NCBI GenBank assembly: GCA_018260475.1
Contig: JAGLBA010000013.1
Coordinates: 1-63,460 of the forward strand
Direction: 5' to 3'
Origin: Chryseobacterium sp.
GTDB lineage: Bacteria; Bacteroidota; Bacteroidia; Flavobacteriales; Weeksellaceae
Length of the DNA stretch: 63,460 nt
Positions 10,576 through 20,642 of this stretch are shown here, piece after piece (within the stretch, counting starts at the first letter, position 1; each line of letters starts with the position of its first letter). The notes below the pieces were generated by a model. It worked only from the letters and a program-made list of their open reading frames with translations, made no database searches and had not been told where the DNA came from. The position numbers and the translations under genes are program-made.

Positions 10576-11184
10576 TTATTTAGAGTAAAGTTCGACGATA
10601 AGGTTTTCCTTGATGTCCTCCGGAATTTGGATTCTTTCAGGAGCGGAAACGAAAGTTCCTTCCTTTTTCTCGTCGTTGAACTGTAACCATTCGTAGTTTG
10701 CTCTAGAAGCAAGGGCTTCCGAGATGGTCTCCAAAGATTTAGATTTTTCTCTTACCGCGATTACATCACCTGCTTTCACTTGGTAGGATGGGATATTCAA
10801 AAACTCACCGTTTACAGTAATATGTCTGTGGGATACAAGTTGTCTTGCGCCTGCTCTTGTTTTAGAGAAACCAAGTCTGTAAACTACATTATCCAAACGG
10901 GATTCGCAAAGTTGAAGCAGAACTTCACCAGTTACGCCTTTACTTCTGTGCGCTTTATCAAAAAGGTTTGCGAATTGTCTTTCCAAAATGCCGTAAGTAT
11001 ATTTTGCCTTTTGTTTTTCAGCAAGCTGTACAGCATATTCGGATTTTTTAGCGCCTCTTCTTTTGTTCGGGCCGTGTTGTCCCGGTGGTTGGTTCTTTCT
11101 TTTTTCGAAGTTTTTATCATCTCCGTAGATTGCAGCACCGAATTTTCTGGCAATCTTTGTTTTTGGTCCTATATATCTAGCCAT
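10576..11184 (-). CDS. rpsD: 30S ribosomal protein S4
   Basis: Primary 16S rRNA-binding protein, 202 residues, with the S4 RNA-binding domain at about 93-155 ([14 protein letters not shown]...[13 protein letters not shown]). The N-terminus has no CxxC pairs, so this is the zinc-free form. It follows rpsK across a 91-bp AT-rich spacer. Confidence 0.97.
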   Translation of the reverse strand: MARYIGPKTKIARKFGAAIYGDDKNFEKRKNQPPGQHGPNKRRGAKKSEYAVQLAEKQKAKYTYGILERQFANLFDKAHRSKGVTGEVLLQLCESRLDNVVYRLGFSKTRAGARQLVSHRHITVNGEFLNIPSYQVKAGDVIAVREKSKSLETISEALASRANYEWLQFNDEKKEGTFVSAPERIQIPEDIKENLIVELYSK

Positions 11185-11275
11185 TGTTTTAGATTTTAGA
11201 TTCTAGATTTTAGATTTTAGATTTTAAAAGAATGTATTCATTCAAAATTTAAAATGTAAAATGTAAAATTTTAGA
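11185..11275. repeat. AT-rich intercistronic element 1 (rpsK-rpsD)
   Basis: On the minus strand: an AAATTTTACATTTTA-type left arm, a central hairpin GAATG-AATA-CATTC, and a right arm of four or five tandem AAATCT/AATCTAA units. The same plan recurs at 14321, 17750, 19098 and, weakly, 21465. Confidence 0.6.
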
Positions 11276-11665
11276 TTATACTCTTCTTCTTTTAGGAGGT
11301 CTGCAACCGTTGTGAGGGATTGGAGTTACATCGATGATCTCGCTCACTTCAATACCTGAGTTGTGTATCGTTCTGATAGCAGATTCTCTACCTGCACCAG
11401 GACCTTTTACAAACACCTTCACTCTTCTAAGGCCAGCATCGTGTGCTACCTGAGAACAGTTTTCAGCAGCAAGTTGTGCTGCGAATGGAGTATTCTTTTT
11501 AGAACCTCTGAAACCCATTTTACCGGCAGATGCCCAAGAGATTACTTCTCCGTTCTTATTCGTCAAAGAAATAATAATATTGTTGAAAGTAGCTTGGATG
11601 TGAGCCTCGCCAATCGCTTCTACTTTTACTTTTCTTTTTTTAACTACTTTTGTCTGTTTTGCCAT
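11276..11665 (-). CDS. rpsK: 30S ribosomal protein S11
   Basis: 129 residues; small-subunit platform protein near the 3' end of 16S rRNA. Contains [19 protein letters not shown], the [11 protein letters not shown] segment and the invariant C-terminal [17 protein letters not shown]-like end. 12 bp after rpsM. Confidence 0.97.
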   Translation of the reverse strand: MAKQTKVVKKRKVKVEAIGEAHIQATFNNIIISLTNKNGEVISWASAGKMGFRGSKKNTPFAAQLAAENCSQVAHDAGLRRVKVFVKGPGAGRESAIRTIHNSGIEVSEIIDVTPIPHNGCRPPKRRRV

Positions 11666-11677
11666 AATTCCTAACGA

Positions 11678-12055
11678 TTATTTAGTTGCTTTTTTCTTGT
11701 TGGCAACAGTTTTTCTTTTACCCTTCCTTGTACGGGAATTGTTTTTCGTTCTTTGGCCTCTTAAAGGTAATCCAAGTCTGTGACGTATTCCTCGTTGGCA
11801 CCCTATGTCCATCAATCGCTTGATGTTCAATTGCACCTCAGAACGCAATTCACCTTCTACTTTGATGTTTTGGGTGATGTAGTTTCTGATTGCGGCCAAT
11901 TCATCGTCATTCCATTCGTTGACTTTTTTGTCTTCACTGATACCGGCATTCTTTAGAATTTCAGAAGAAGTACTTCTTCCAATTCCATAGATGTAAGTCA
12001 AACCGATAACTCCTCTTTTGTTTTTTGGTAAATCAATACCGGAAATTCTCGCCAT
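11678..12055 (-). CDS. rpsM: 30S ribosomal protein S13
   Basis: 125 residues; head protein that contacts the P-site tRNA and the L5 bridge. Shows [17 protein letters not shown] and the [19 protein letters not shown] tail. 9 bp after rpmJ. Confidence 0.97.
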   Translation of the reverse strand: MARISGIDLPKNKRGVIGLTYIYGIGRSTSSEILKNAGISEDKKVNEWNDDELAAIRNYITQNIKVEGELRSEVQLNIKRLMDIGCQRGIRHRLGLPLRGQRTKNNSRTRKGKRKTVANKKKATK

Positions 12056-12064
12056 AATTTAATT

Positions 12065-12181
12065 TTAGCCTTGTCTTTGTTTAAATTTTGGGTTCTTCTT
12101 GTTGATTACAAATAGTACTCCTTTGCGGCGTACGATTTTGCAATCAGCACTTCTTTTTTTAATAGATGCTCTAACTTTCAT
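12065..12181 (-). CDS. rpmJ: 50S ribosomal protein L36, zinc-free form
   Basis: A 38-residue gene with ATG at 12181 and TAA at 12065. It starts [20 protein letters not shown] and ends PKFKQRQG. The zinc-ribbon ligands of classical L36 (Cys11, Cys14, Cys27, His33 by E. coli numbering) are Ser, Cys, Asn and Phe here, so it cannot hold zinc in the usual way. Usual position between infA (77 bp upstream) and rpsM. Confidence 0.95.
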   Translation of the reverse strand: MKVRASIKKRSADCKIVRRKGVLFVINKKNPKFKQRQG

Positions 12182-12258
12182 TTTGTTTTTTGCTTTATGC
12201 GTTTTGCAGCTCATCAAGATGAACTGCCGTGGTTAAAAAGTTATTTTCAATCAGAAGC

Positions 12259-12474
12259 TTAATATCTGAAAGTGATCCTGCCCTTCGAGAGGTCGTACGG
12301 AGACATCTCCAACCTTACCTTGTCGCCGGGCAACAATTTAATGTAGTGCATTCTCATTTTACCGGAGATGTGCGCGATAAGCACATGCCCGTTTTGCAGT
12401 TCTACACGAAACATGGCGTTCGAAAGTGCTTCCACAATCACGCCATCTTGTTCTATATGTTTCTGTTTTGCCAT
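12259..12474 (-). CDS. infA: translation initiation factor IF-1
   Basis: 71 residues, a single S1/OB fold ([50 protein letters not shown]). Binds the ribosomal A site during initiation. 8 bp after secY. Confidence 0.97.
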   Translation of the reverse strand: MAKQKHIEQDGVIVEALSNAMFRVELQNGHVLIAHISGKMRMHYIKLLPGDKVRLEMSPYDLSKGRITFRY

Positions 12475-12482
12475 TTAATCTG

Positions 12483-13865
12483 TTAAGGATTTGTGGTCCG
12501 TGATAATTTCGACTGCATCAAACCATCATAATGGTGGTTCAACAGATAGGTATTAATCTGCTGCACTGTATCCAGTACAACGCCAACCATGATTAACAGG
12601 GAAGTTCCCCCGAAAAACAGCGCAAACGCATCTGTCTGAACTATAGTAGTACCATGCACTATCGCCGGAAGGACTGCAAAGATAGCCAAAAATATAGCAC
12701 CCGGCAAAGTTATTTTTGATAAAATATCATCCAGGAAATCAGCGGTTTCCTTACCAGGTCTTACCTTCGGTACAAGCCCTCCGTTGCGCTTCAAATCATC
12801 AGCCATTTGGTTTACCGGAATTGTAATTGCGGTATAAAAGAATGAGAAAATAATGATTAGTAACGCGAATAGAACATTATACTGCCAGCTAAATACATTT
12901 TTGAACCCAGCCAAGAAGGTATTAGATTCATCAAATTTAGTAAGCAAACCAGGAACAAACATTAAGGCTTGAGCAAAGATAATGGGCATTACGCCGGCAG
13001 CATTCACTTTCAAAGGAATATACTGTCTTGCACCTTCCATCAGATTACGATTTGCACCGCCTCTTGCCTGCGCTCTACTCACATACTGAATCGGGATTTT
13101 CCTCACCGCTACTGAAAGAATAATGGCCAAAAGAATTACCAGCATCCAGAAAAGAACTTCGATGAGGATCATAATCATTCCTGCACCACCTTTGCCTGTC
13201 TGCGTCATTACCTCTTGTCCAAATGCTTCCGGAAGTCTGGAGAGAATACCTACCATAATCAAGATTGAGATCCCGTTTCCGATACCATTATCTGTAATCT
13301 TCTCACCGAGCCACATTGCAAAAACGGCACCTGCAATCAACAAGACTATACTTGGTAACCAAAACCAGATGGAGTTTGGTTCTACATAATATGCCGATTG
13401 AAACTGGGCGTATGGCAGGAACATTCCTGTGATAGATCCTAAATAAAATGGCGCCTGAACCAAACATACCCCGATGGTCAGCCATCTTGTAATTTGATTT
13501 AAGGTATTTCTTCCGGACTCACCATCCTTCTGCAATTTCTGGAGATACGGAACCGCCATACCCATCAGCTGCACAATAATAGATGCAGAAATGTACGGCA
13601 TAATTCCGAGCGCCATGACGGACGCGTGGCTAAATGCGCCACCAGTGAAAGAAGATAGCAAGCCGAGAAGACCTGCTCCCTGCTTGTTGCCACCTTGATT
13701 TTTATAATGTTCCAAGAGATCACCCACTTCGGCCAAGTTAATCGCCGGGAGGGAGATGTATGTTGCGAATCTATACACGAGGATGATCCCTAAGGTGAAA
13801 AGAATTTTGTTCCTCAATTCCTTAAGACTCCAGATGTTTTTCAGTGTTTGTATAAATTCCTTCAT
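12483..13865 (-). CDS. secY: preprotein translocase subunit SecY
   Basis: Central pore protein of the Sec translocon, 460 residues with about ten hydrophobic helices in the inner membrane. Recognisable: the N-terminal IWSLKELRNKILFTLG, the plug-region glycines and serines (GLLGLLSSFTGGAFSH), YISASIIVQL, the cytoplasmic loop RKIPIQYV, and DDLKRNGGLVPKVRPG. 8 bp after rplO and 8 bp before infA, the usual spc order. Confidence 0.97.
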   Translation of the reverse strand: MKEFIQTLKNIWSLKELRNKILFTLGIILVYRFATYISLPAINLAEVGDLLEHYKNQGGNKQGAGLLGLLSSFTGGAFSHASVMALGIMPYISASIIVQLMGMAVPYLQKLQKDGESGRNTLNQITRWLTIGVCLVQAPFYLGSITGMFLPYAQFQSAYYVEPNSIWFWLPSIVLLIAGAVFAMWLGEKITDNGIGNGISILIMVGILSRLPEAFGQEVMTQTGKGGAGMIMILIEVLFWMLVILLAIILSVAVRKIPIQYVSRAQARGGANRNLMEGARQYIPLKVNAAGVMPIIFAQALMFVPGLLTKFDESNTFLAGFKNVFSWQYNVLFALLIIIFSFFYTAITIPVNQMADDLKRNGGLVPKVRPGKETADFLDDILSKITLPGAIFLAIFAVLPAIVHGTTIVQTDAFALFFGGTSLLIMVGVVLDTVQQINTYLLNHHYDGLMQSKLSRTTNP

Positions 13866-13873
13866 TACAAATT

Positions 13874-14320
13874 TTATAGAGTAATAGCTTGTCCACCAGC
13901 TTTAGAGATAGCCTCTACAGCGGATTTAGTAAACTTGTGTGCAGAGATTTCTACGCCGGATTTCAGCTCGCCTCTCCCCATGATTTTGATGATCTCAGAT
14001 TTCTTGGCAAGACCATTTTCAACCAAAATATCTTTGGTAATTTCAGTAATGTTTTTAGCATCTGCCAAAAGCTGAATAGTATCAATATTGATAGCTCTGT
14101 ATTCCTTTCTGTTTACATTATTGAAACCGAATTTCGGCAATCTTCTTTGCAAAGGCATCTGTCCACCTTCGAACCCGATTTTTTTGGAATATCCAGCTCT
14201 TGCCTTCTGTCCTTTGTGACCTTTTGCGGAAGTACCACCTTTACCACTACCTTGTCCTCTACCCAATCTTTTGGAATTGTGAGTAGAACCCGAAGCCGGT
14301 TTTATATTATTTAAGTTCAT
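13874..14320 (-). CDS. rplO: 50S ribosomal protein L15
   Basis: 148 residues, with the Gly-rich rRNA-binding N-terminus (RLGRGQGSGKGGTSAKGHKGQ) and GFEGGQMPLQRRLPKFGF. Late assembly protein. Separated from rpmD by a 90-bp AT-rich element. Confidence 0.97.
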   Translation of the reverse strand: MNLNNIKPASGSTHNSKRLGRGQGSGKGGTSAKGHKGQKARAGYSKKIGFEGGQMPLQRRLPKFGFNNVNRKEYRAINIDTIQLLADAKNITEITKDILVENGLAKKSEIIKIMGRGELKSGVEISAHKFTKSAVEAISKAGGQAITL

Positions 14321-14410
14321 TATTTTTGATTTTAGAGGTTAGAAATTAGAGGTTAGATCAACCAGAATTTAAATCTAATTCTGATTGCTAACTTCCGAAT
14401 TCTATTTAAT
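14321..14410. repeat. AT-rich intercistronic element 2 (rpmD-rplO)
   Basis: On the minus strand the rpmD-proximal part is AATAAATTAAATAG. The centre contains AGAATT...AATTCT, an inverted repeat. The rplO-proximal arm is CTAACCTCTAATTTCTAACC-like, a diverged version of the AATCTAA tandem seen in the other elements. Confidence 0.5.
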
Positions 14411-14587
14411 TTATTTTTCTACTTCAACCAAATGGCTAACAGCAGCTACCATACCTAAAATAGATGGGGTAGCTTCGTGTTCTACAACCTGGTGTAGTTT
14501 TTTCAAACCTAATGCCTCAAGTGTTCTCTTTTGAGTTTTGTTACGGTTGATAGCGCTTTTTACTTGTTTTACTTTAATAGTTGCCAT
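14411..14587 (-). CDS. rpmD: 50S ribosomal protein L30
   Basis: 58 residues starting MATIKVKQVKSAI at 14587; an upstream in-frame ATG would add 14 unrelated residues. Ends HLVEVEK. Found in the usual rpsE-rpmD-rplO order, 10 bp after rpsE. Confidence 0.96.
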   Translation of the reverse strand: MATIKVKQVKSAINRNKTQKRTLEALGLKKLHQVVEHEATPSILGMVAAVSHLVEVEK

Positions 14588-14597
14588 AGTTGTGATA

Positions 14598-15113
14598 TTA
14601 ACCGTTAAACACTTTAGAAAGAGATACACCTCTCATCCTTGCAATTTCCTCCGGTCTTCTGATATCCAAAAGCGCTTTGAAAGTCGCTTTCACCACATTG
14701 TGTGGGTTGGATGAACCTTTGGATTTTGAAAGAATGTCATGGATACCCGCAGACTCCAATACCGCTCTCACCGCACCACCGGCGATAAGGCCGGTACCGT
14801 GGGATGCAGGACGAAGGAAGATATCTGCACCACCGAATCTTGCAGAAGTTTGGTGAGGAATAGTGTGATTCATCACTGGAACTTTTACAAGGTTCTTTTT
14901 AGCATCTTCTACAGCTTTTGCTATTGCAGAAGCTACTTCTTTGGATTTACCAAGACCATGGCCGATAACGCCAGCCTCATCTCCTACGACTACGATTGCG
15001 GAGAATCCGAAAGCTCTACCCCCTTTGGTTACTTTGGTTACCCTGTTTACAGCCACGAGACGATCTTTAAGTTCTAATCCTCCCGGTTTTACTTTTTCAA
15101 TATTTTCTGTCAT
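14598..15113 (-). CDS. rpsE: 30S ribosomal protein S5
   Basis: 171 residues: an N-terminal double-stranded-RNA-binding fold ([20 protein letters not shown]) and a C-terminal domain with [21 protein letters not shown]. Contributes to decoding accuracy with S4. 23 bp after rplR. Confidence 0.97.
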   Translation of the reverse strand: MTENIEKVKPGGLELKDRLVAVNRVTKVTKGGRAFGFSAIVVVGDEAGVIGHGLGKSKEVASAIAKAVEDAKKNLVKVPVMNHTIPHQTSARFGGADIFLRPASHGTGLIAGGAVRAVLESAGIHDILSKSKGSSNPHNVVKATFKALLDIRRPEEIARMRGVSLSKVFNG

Positions 15114-15136
15114 GATGTTGTTCCGAAATTATATGA

Positions 15137-15484
15137 TTAGAATTTAAGTCCGCCTTCTCTCGCGCCGTCAGCTAGAGCTTTCACTCTACCGTGGTATACG
15201 AAACCATTTCTGTCAAACACGATGTTTTCAATTCCTGCGGATTTGGCTTTTTCAGCAATAGCTTTACCTACTTCGGTAGAGATATCCACTTTGTTACCTT
15301 TAGCGTTCAGCGCTCTGGAAGAGGCTGAAGCCAATGTTTTACCTTCTTTATCATCAATTAGCTGAGCGTAGATTTCCTTGTTACTTTTGTAAACGGACAA
15401 TCTTGGCAATTCAGCAGAGCCAGAGATTTTGCCTCTAACTCTTCTTTTGATTCTTAGTCTTTTTTGTACTTTATTCAGTGCCAT
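15137..15484 (-). CDS. rplR: 50S ribosomal protein L18
   Basis: 115 residues; binds 5S rRNA with L5. Basic start ([13 protein letters not shown]), [19 protein letters not shown], and the end [19 protein letters not shown]. 15 bp after rplF. Confidence 0.97.
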   Translation of the reverse strand: MALNKVQKRLRIKRRVRGKISGSAELPRLSVYKSNKEIYAQLIDDKEGKTLASASSRALNAKGNKVDISTEVGKAIAEKAKSAGIENIVFDRNGFVYHGRVKALADGAREGGLKF

Positions 15485-15499
15485 ATTCTTACAAATTTA

Positions 15500-16045
15500 T
15501 TAAGCAGATTTACCAGCTTTGCGTCTTACATTTTCACCAACGAATCTTACACCTTTTCCTTTGTATGGTTCCGGCTTTCTGAATGATCTGATCTTCGCTG
15601 CTACCATACCGATAAGCTGCTTGTCGTGCGAAGTCAGTGTAATAATCGGGTTCTTACCTTTTTCTGTCTCGGTAGTTACTACGATTTCTTTTGGGAGATC
15701 TAGAACGATACCGTGGGAAAAACCTAAGGCAAGCTCCAGTCTATTCCCTTGGTTAGAGGCTCTGTAACCTACACCTACAAGTTCCAGTTTTTTCGACCAG
15801 CCTTCTGTAGTACCTACGATCATATTATTGATCAACGCGCGGTAAAGACCGTGCAGTGCTTTGCTTTCTTTTGATTCGTCTTGGCGAGATACTGTAATCT
15901 CTTCACCATTCTGCTCAAAAGTAATTCCGCCGGTAAGCGTTTGCGAAAGTTCGCCCTTCGGGCCTTTCACAGTTACCACACCTTCATTTTGGGTAATGGT
16001 AACGCCGGCAGGAACCGTTATAATTGATTTACCAATTCTTGACAT
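15500..16045 (-). CDS. rplF: 50S ribosomal protein L6
   Basis: 181 residues with two related alpha/beta folds. Starts MSRIGKSIITVPAGV; the C-terminal signature PEPYKGKGVR is intact. Sits near the factor-binding centre. 18 bp after rpsH. Confidence 0.97.
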   Translation of the reverse strand: MSRIGKSIITVPAGVTITQNEGVVTVKGPKGELSQTLTGGITFEQNGEEITVSRQDESKESKALHGLYRALINNMIVGTTEGWSKKLELVGVGYRASNQGNRLELALGFSHGIVLDLPKEIVVTTETEKGKNPIITLTSHDKQLIGMVAAKIRSFRKPEPYKGKGVRFVGENVRRKAGKSA

Positions 16046-16063
16046 TTTCCTTTGATTAAAAAA

Positions 16064-16462
16064 TTAATAAACATAGCAGATTACTTCTCCACCCACTTTT
16101 TCTTCTCTGGCTTTCTTATCAGTCATCACACCTTTGGATGTGGAGATGATAGCTACGCCCAAACCATTTAGTACTCTTGGCAGGTCTTGTGAACCTTTGT
16201 ACTGTCTCAAACCTGGTCTTGAAGCCCTTTGAATAGACTTGATTGCAGGAGTGTTGGTTTGTTTGTCATATTTCAAAGCGATTTTGATGTTCCCTTGAAC
16301 CTCGCTATCCTCGAACTTATAGTTCAAGATATAACCTTGGTCGAAGAGGATTTTTGTAATCTCCTTTTTGATTTTCGATGCAGGAATATCCACCACTTTG
16401 TGGCCTGCGCTTTGTGCGTTCCTTACTCTGGTCAGGAAATCTGAAATTGGATCTGTTACCAT
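16064..16462 (-). CDS. rpsH: 30S ribosomal protein S8
   Basis: 132 residues; binds the central domain of 16S rRNA and in E. coli represses the spc operon. Starts MVTDPISDFLTRVRNAQ and contains GVAIISTSKGVMTDKKA. A 129-bp spacer with no recognised element precedes it. Confidence 0.97.
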   Translation of the reverse strand: MVTDPISDFLTRVRNAQSAGHKVVDIPASKIKKEITKILFDQGYILNYKFEDSEVQGNIKIALKYDKQTNTPAIKSIQRASRPGLRQYKGSQDLPRVLNGLGVAIISTSKGVMTDKKAREEKVGGEVICYVY

Positions 16463-16591
16463 TCTTTTTTGATTGTTATTGGTTTATGATAATCAGTTTT
16501 CAAATGCTTTTGGCGTGATGGCTTAAGCTTGAAGCCTCTACCACTTTGCTTCTTACAAAAGAACTTAATTATCTCTATTTTTCTAAATGTG

Positions 16592-16861
16592 TTACCAACT
16601 TGCTTTTTTCACACCCGGGATAAGGCCTTGGTTGGCCATTTCACGGAATGTTACTCTGGAAAGACCGAAAGTTCTCATGTAACCTCTTGGTCTTCCTGTA
16701 AGTTTGCAACGGTTGTGCAGTCTTACTGGAGATGCGTCTTTCGGTAGTTTTTGAAGTCCTTCGTAATCTCCGGCAGCTTTTAGCGCCTTTCTTTTCTCAG
16801 CATATTTTGCAACAGTTGCTTCTCTTTTGCGCTCACGCGCTTTCATTGATTCTTTAGCCAT
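16592..16861 (-). CDS. rpsN: 30S ribosomal protein S14, zinc-free form
   Basis: 89 residues, the long form without a zinc ribbon: only one cysteine ([15 protein letters not shown]) is present and the CxxC pairs of the short form are absent. Ends [11 protein letters not shown]. 3 bp after rplE. Confidence 0.97.
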   Translation of the reverse strand: MAKESMKARERKREATVAKYAEKRKALKAAGDYEGLQKLPKDASPVRLHNRCKLTGRPRGYMRTFGLSRVTFREMANQGLIPGVKKASW

Positions 16862-16864
16862 TTC

Positions 16865-17416
16865 TTAGTTCTTTTTAAATGGTAAGCCGAAGTGTGTAAG
16901 TAATGCTTTCGCTTCTTTGTCGGTCTTAGCCGTTGTTACGAAAGTGATGTCCATCCCTTGGATTTTTTTCACTTTGTCGATTACAATCTCTGGGAAGATG
17001 ATCTGCTCAGTGATCCCGAGGTTATAGTTTCCTCTACCATCGAAGCCATCTGCTTTGATACCCGAGAAATCTCTAATCCTTGGAAGTGCAGACGCTGTAA
17101 GTCTGTCCAAGAATTCGTACATTTTATCGGATCTTAAGGTAACTCTTGCTCCTACCGGCATACCTTTTCTCAATTTGAAGGCGGCCTCGTCCTTTTTAGA
17201 CAAAGTACCTACGGCTTTTTGGCCGGTAATTGCGGTAAGTTCTTCTATTGCATAGTCGATAATTTTCTTATCGGCAGTAGCTTCACCAAGACCTTGCGAG
17301 ATAACGATTTTCTCTAATTTAGGCACCTGCATAACAGATTTGTACCCAAATTCTTCCATCATCGCAGGAATGATTTTTTCTTTATAGTTTTGTTTTGGTC
17401 TTACTGTATATTCCAT
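16865..17416 (-). CDS. rplE: 50S ribosomal protein L5
   Basis: 183 residues; 5S rRNA-binding protein and bridge to S13. Shows [30 protein letters not shown] and [15 protein letters not shown]. 12 bp after rplX. Confidence 0.97.
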   Translation of the reverse strand: MEYTVRPKQNYKEKIIPAMMEEFGYKSVMQVPKLEKIVISQGLGEATADKKIIDYAIEELTAITGQKAVGTLSKKDEAAFKLRKGMPVGARVTLRSDKMYEFLDRLTASALPRIRDFSGIKADGFDGRGNYNLGITEQIIFPEIVIDKVKKIQGMDITFVTTAKTDKEAKALLTHFGLPFKKN

Positions 17417-17428
17417 CGTCTTATTATA

Positions 17429-17749
17429 TTATAGGGATTTACCGGTAGTTTTAGCCACACGAATTTTCTTGTCGCCGTCCACTTTGTAACCTACTTTGGT
17501 CGCTTTTCCGTTCTCATCCATCAGCATTACATTGGAAATGTTTACAGAAGCTTCCTTCTCCATGATACCACCTTGCGGGTTCGCTGCTGAGGGCTTCACG
17601 TGTTTTTTCACGATATTCACTCCGGCTACTACCACGCGTGGGTCTTTACCTTCTTTTCTGATCACTTCAATAACCTCACCTTTGCTACCTTTGTTTTTCC
17701 CGGTAGTTACGATAACATTATCTCCTCTTTTTATTTTAACTTTAGTCAT
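17429..17749 (-). CDS. rplX: 50S ribosomal protein L24
   Basis: 106 residues with the N-terminal KOW motif (KIKRGDNVIVTTGKNKGSKG) and IVKKHVKPSAANPQGGI. Assembly initiator at the exit-tunnel side. Separated from rplN by an 89-bp AT-rich element. Confidence 0.97.
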   Translation of the reverse strand: MTKVKIKRGDNVIVTTGKNKGSKGEVIEVIRKEGKDPRVVVAGVNIVKKHVKPSAANPQGGIMEKEASVNISNVMLMDENGKATKVGYKVDGDKKIRVAKTTGKSL

Positions 17750-17838
17750 TTCTTTGTTAGATTTTAGATTTTTAGATTTTAGATTTTAGTTGAATAACAT
17801 TCAAATAATCCAAAATTTAAAATTCATAATTTAAAATT
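17750..17838. repeat. AT-rich intercistronic element 3 (rplN-rplX)
   Basis: On the minus strand: left arm of AAATTTTAAATTATGAATTT type, central hairpin TTGAAT/ATTCAA, right arm with four tandem AAATCTAAA units. Same plan as element 1. Confidence 0.6.
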
Positions 17839-18207
17839 TTAAAGTACTTCAGGAGCCAATGAAATGATCTTCATGTATTCTTTGTCTCTCAACTCACGGG
17901 CCACCGGTCCGAAGACACGCGTACCTCTCATTTCTCCGGCAGCGTTCAGAAGAACACAAGCATTGTCATCGAATTTGATGTACGAGCCATCTTTTCTTCT
18001 TACTGCTTTTTTGGTTCTTACAACAACTGCTTTGGAAACTTGTCCTTTCTTAGCATTTCCGGATGGTGTGGAATCTTTGATAGTCACTACAATTCTATCA
18101 CCAACTGAAGCATATCTTCTTCTGGTTCCTCCCAGAACTCTGATTACCAATACTTCTTTAGCACCAGTGTTATCAGCAACTTTTAATCTTGATTCTGTTT
18201 GTAACAT
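17839..18207 (-). CDS. rplN: 50S ribosomal protein L14
   Basis: 122 residues; starts [19 protein letters not shown] and has the family signature with [21 protein letters not shown]. Its ATG shares one base with the rpsQ stop (TAATG), so the two are translationally coupled. Confidence 0.97.
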   Translation of the reverse strand: MLQTESRLKVADNTGAKEVLVIRVLGGTRRRYASVGDRIVVTIKDSTPSGNAKKGQVSKAVVVRTKKAVRRKDGSYIKFDDNACVLLNAAGEMRGTRVFGPVARELRDKEYMKIISLAPEVL

Positions 18208-18461
18208 TATTTAGCTTTTTCAATGATTCTTACTAATCTCCATCTCTTACTCTTGCTCAAAGGTCTTGTTTCTGTAATCATTACAGTATCTCCCTCGTTG
18301 CACTCGTTGTTCTCGTCATGTGCGGTATATTTTTTCGTTTTCAAAACGAATTTTCCGTACATCGGGTGTTTCATTCTCAAAGTCTCACTAACAACAATGG
18401 TCTTTTCCATTTTATTGCTGGAAACTACTCCGATTCTTTCTTTTCTTAAATTTCTTTCCAT
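18207..18461 (-). CDS. rpsQ: 30S ribosomal protein S17
   Basis: 84 residues, OB fold: [59 protein letters not shown]. 14 bp after rpmC; stop overlaps the rplN start by one base. Confidence 0.97.
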   Translation of the reverse strand: MERNLRKERIGVVSSNKMEKTIVVSETLRMKHPMYGKFVLKTKKYTAHDENNECNEGDTVMITETRPLSKSKRWRLVRIIEKAK

Positions 18462-18475
18462 TGCAAAATGAAATA

Positions 18476-18661
18476 TTATTGTTTGTTAGTTAGCTCTGTG
18501 TTTAGCCTTGCGATTGTTCTTCTCAAATCCTTGATCTGAATAGGGTTTTCTACTGGGCTGATTTTGTGAGACAGTTTCACTTTCGTGTATTCTGCTTTCA
18601 GTTCTGCCAGCTTATTTTGTAGATCACCTGCGCTTAAGTTTTTGATGTCAGCTTGTTTCAT
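18476..18661 (-). CDS. rpmC: 50S ribosomal protein L29
   Basis: 61 residues, two-helix protein at the tunnel exit: [36 protein letters not shown]. 10 bp after rplP. Confidence 0.96.
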   Translation of the reverse strand: MKQADIKNLSAGDLQNKLAELKAEYTKVKLSHKISPVENPIQIKDLRRTIARLNTELTNKQ

Positions 18662-18671
18662 TTTTCAAAGA

Positions 18672-19097
18672 TTATAGAGGTTTTACAAAATCGTTGGCAA
18701 CGATAAATTTGGTAACTACGGGCAGTTTCTGAGCTGCAAGCCTAAGTGCTTCTTTTGCAACATCGTAAGGTACGCCGCCTACTTCAAACATAATTTTACC
18801 AGGTTTCACTACGGCTACCCAATATTCCACTGCACCTTTACCTTTACCCATCCTTACTTCGGCTGGTTTCTTGGTAATAGGCTTATCCGGGAAAATTTTG
18901 ATCCATAGTTGTCCCTCTCTCTTCATATATCTGGTCGCCGCGATACGGGCTGCCTCGATCTGCCTTGCGGTGATCCATGCGCCTTCAGTCGCTTTGATGC
19001 CGAAAGTTCCGTAAGCAAGTTGACTACCTCTTTGGGCATTCCCCTTCATTTTCATTTTATGAACCTTACGGAATTTGGTTCTTCTTGGTTGTAACAT
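18672..19097 (-). CDS. rplP: 50S ribosomal protein L16
   Basis: 141 residues; A-site protein. Shows [39 protein letters not shown] and [20 protein letters not shown] 93-bp AT-rich element separates it from rpsC. Confidence 0.97.
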   Translation of the reverse strand: MLQPRRTKFRKVHKMKMKGNAQRGSQLAYGTFGIKATEGAWITARQIEAARIAATRYMKREGQLWIKIFPDKPITKKPAEVRMGKGKGAVEYWVAVVKPGKIMFEVGGVPYDVAKEALRLAAQKLPVVTKFIVANDFVKPL

Positions 19098-19190
19098 TTT
19101 CTTAAATTTTAGATTTTAGATTCTAGATTTTAGATTTCAGATTTTAAAAAAGTAACGGTTATTTAAAATATAAAATTTACGATCTAAAAT
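19098..19190. repeat. AT-rich intercistronic element 4 (rpsC-rplP)
   Basis: On the minus strand: left arm AAATTTTAGATCGTAAATTTTA, a short central imperfect inverted repeat around AACCGTTAC, and a right arm of AAATCTGAAATCTAAAATCT-type tandem units. Confidence 0.55.
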
Positions 19191-19949
19191 TTAGTTGCTA
19201 TTATTGTTTCTTTTCGGTCTTCTGTCTCCGCCTCTATCGTTACGATCGCCTCTGTCGCTGCGCTCGCCACGTCCTCCTGCCGGAGCTTTCTTCTGCTGGC
19301 CTGCAAGTGGAGTCAGGTCTCTTTTGCCATACACTTCCCCTTTCATGATCCAAACTTTCACGCCCAGTCTTCCGTAAGCTGTGTGAGCTTCAGCCCAGTG
19401 GTAATCGATATCTGCTCTGAAGGTTGACAATGGAATTCTTCCGTCTTTGAAAGATTCTGATCTTGCCATCTCAGCACCGTTTAGGCGGCCGGAGATCATT
19501 ACTTTGATACCCTCTGCGCCCATTCTCATTGTAGATTGGATTGCCATTTTCACAGCTCTACGGTATGAGATACGGTTTTCGATTTGTTTAGCGATGCTAT
19601 CAGCTACGAGTACAGCATCTAGCTCAGGTCTCTTGATTTCGAAGATGTTGATTTGAACATCTTTACCTGTCAATTTCTTTAGCTCTTCTTTCAGTTTGTC
19701 CACCTCTTGTCCGCCCTTCCCGATGATAAGACCCGGTCTAGCAGTAGTGATGGTTACCGTAACCAATTTCAGAGTTCTTTCGATGTATATTTTAGAGATA
19801 CCTCCTTTAGATAATCTAGCTTCAAGGTATCTTCTGATTTTATAGTCTTCGGCGATGCGGTCTCCATAGTTCTTTCCGCCAAACCAGTTAGAATCCCATC
19901 CTCTGATGATTCCTAATCTGTTACCGATTGGATTTGTCTTTTGTCCCAT
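19191..19949 (-). CDS. rpsC: 30S ribosomal protein S3
   Basis: 252 residues. The N-terminal KH domain carries the [14 protein letters not shown] loop; the C-terminal domain contains [22 protein letters not shown]. After residue about 225 comes an Arg/Gly/Asp-rich tail of GERSDRGD-type repeats ending in poly-Asn, absent from the E. coli core. mRNA entry-channel protein. 8 bp after rplV. Confidence 0.97.
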   Translation of the reverse strand: MGQKTNPIGNRLGIIRGWDSNWFGGKNYGDRIAEDYKIRRYLEARLSKGGISKIYIERTLKLVTVTITTARPGLIIGKGGQEVDKLKEELKKLTGKDVQINIFEIKRPELDAVLVADSIAKQIENRISYRRAVKMAIQSTMRMGAEGIKVMISGRLNGAEMARSESFKDGRIPLSTFRADIDYHWAEAHTAYGRLGVKVWIMKGEVYGKRDLTPLAGQQKKAPAGGRGERSDRGDRNDRGGDRRPKRNNNSN

Positions 19950-19957
19950 ACCTTGAA

Positions 19958-20359
19958 TTAGTTATTTTCTTTGTTACCTAGGATTAATGTCACGTGGTTG
20001 CTTCTTTTTCTGATTCTGTGGCCACGTCCTTGCGGCGCAGGTCTCAGTCTCTTCAATTGTCTTGCACTGTCCACGAATATCTCTTTTACAATAAGGTTAG
20101 CTTCTTCGATATCTGCACCTTCGTTTTTCGCTTGCCAATTGGCCATAGCGGAAAGAAGAAGTTTTTCCAGTTTACCAGAAGCATCCTTTTTGGAATATTT
20201 TAGGATATAAAGAGCTTTGTCTACTTGTTCTCCTCTGATGATATCTGCAACGAGTCTCATTTTGCGGGGAGAAGAAGGACAGTCATTCAAACGAGCCAAT
20301 ACTACGTCTCTGTTTGCTTCTTTTCTTGCGATTGCGCTATCTTGTTTTCTTGATCCCAT
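19958..20359 (-). CDS. rplV: 50S ribosomal protein L22
   Basis: 133 residues; exit-tunnel protein with a long hairpin. Contains [20 protein letters not shown] and the C-terminal [19 protein letters not shown]. 2 bp after rpsS. Confidence 0.97.
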   Translation of the reverse strand: MGSRKQDSAIARKEANRDVVLARLNDCPSSPRKMRLVADIIRGEQVDKALYILKYSKKDASGKLEKLLLSAMANWQAKNEGADIEEANLIVKEIFVDSARQLKRLRPAPQGRGHRIRKRSNHVTLILGNKENN

Positions 20360-20361
20360 GA

Positions 20362-20640
20362 TTATCTGCTGCCTTTATTTTTGTTACCACCGTGACCTCT
20401 AAAAGATCTTGTCGGAGAAAATTCGCCTAACTTGTGTCCTACCATGTTTTCAGTTACATATACTGGGATAAAAGATTTCCCGTTGTGCACTGCGATAGTT
20501 TGTCCTACGAAGTCCGGAGAGATCATGGATGCTCTGGACCAAGTCTTGATAACTGTTTTCTTGTTACCTTCTATATTTGCCTGAACCTTCTTATCTAAAG
20601 TATGATGAATAAACGGTCCTTTTTTAAGTGATCTTGCCAT
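20362..20640 (-). CDS. rpsS: 30S ribosomal protein S19
   Basis: 92 residues: [19 protein letters not shown], the [20 protein letters not shown] signature, [13 protein letters not shown]. Head protein near S13. 2 bp after rplB. Confidence 0.97.
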   Translation of the reverse strand: MARSLKKGPFIHHTLDKKVQANIEGNKKTVIKTWSRASMISPDFVGQTIAVHNGKSFIPVYVTENMVGHKLGEFSPTRSFRGHGGNKNKGSR

Positions 20641-20642
20641 GA

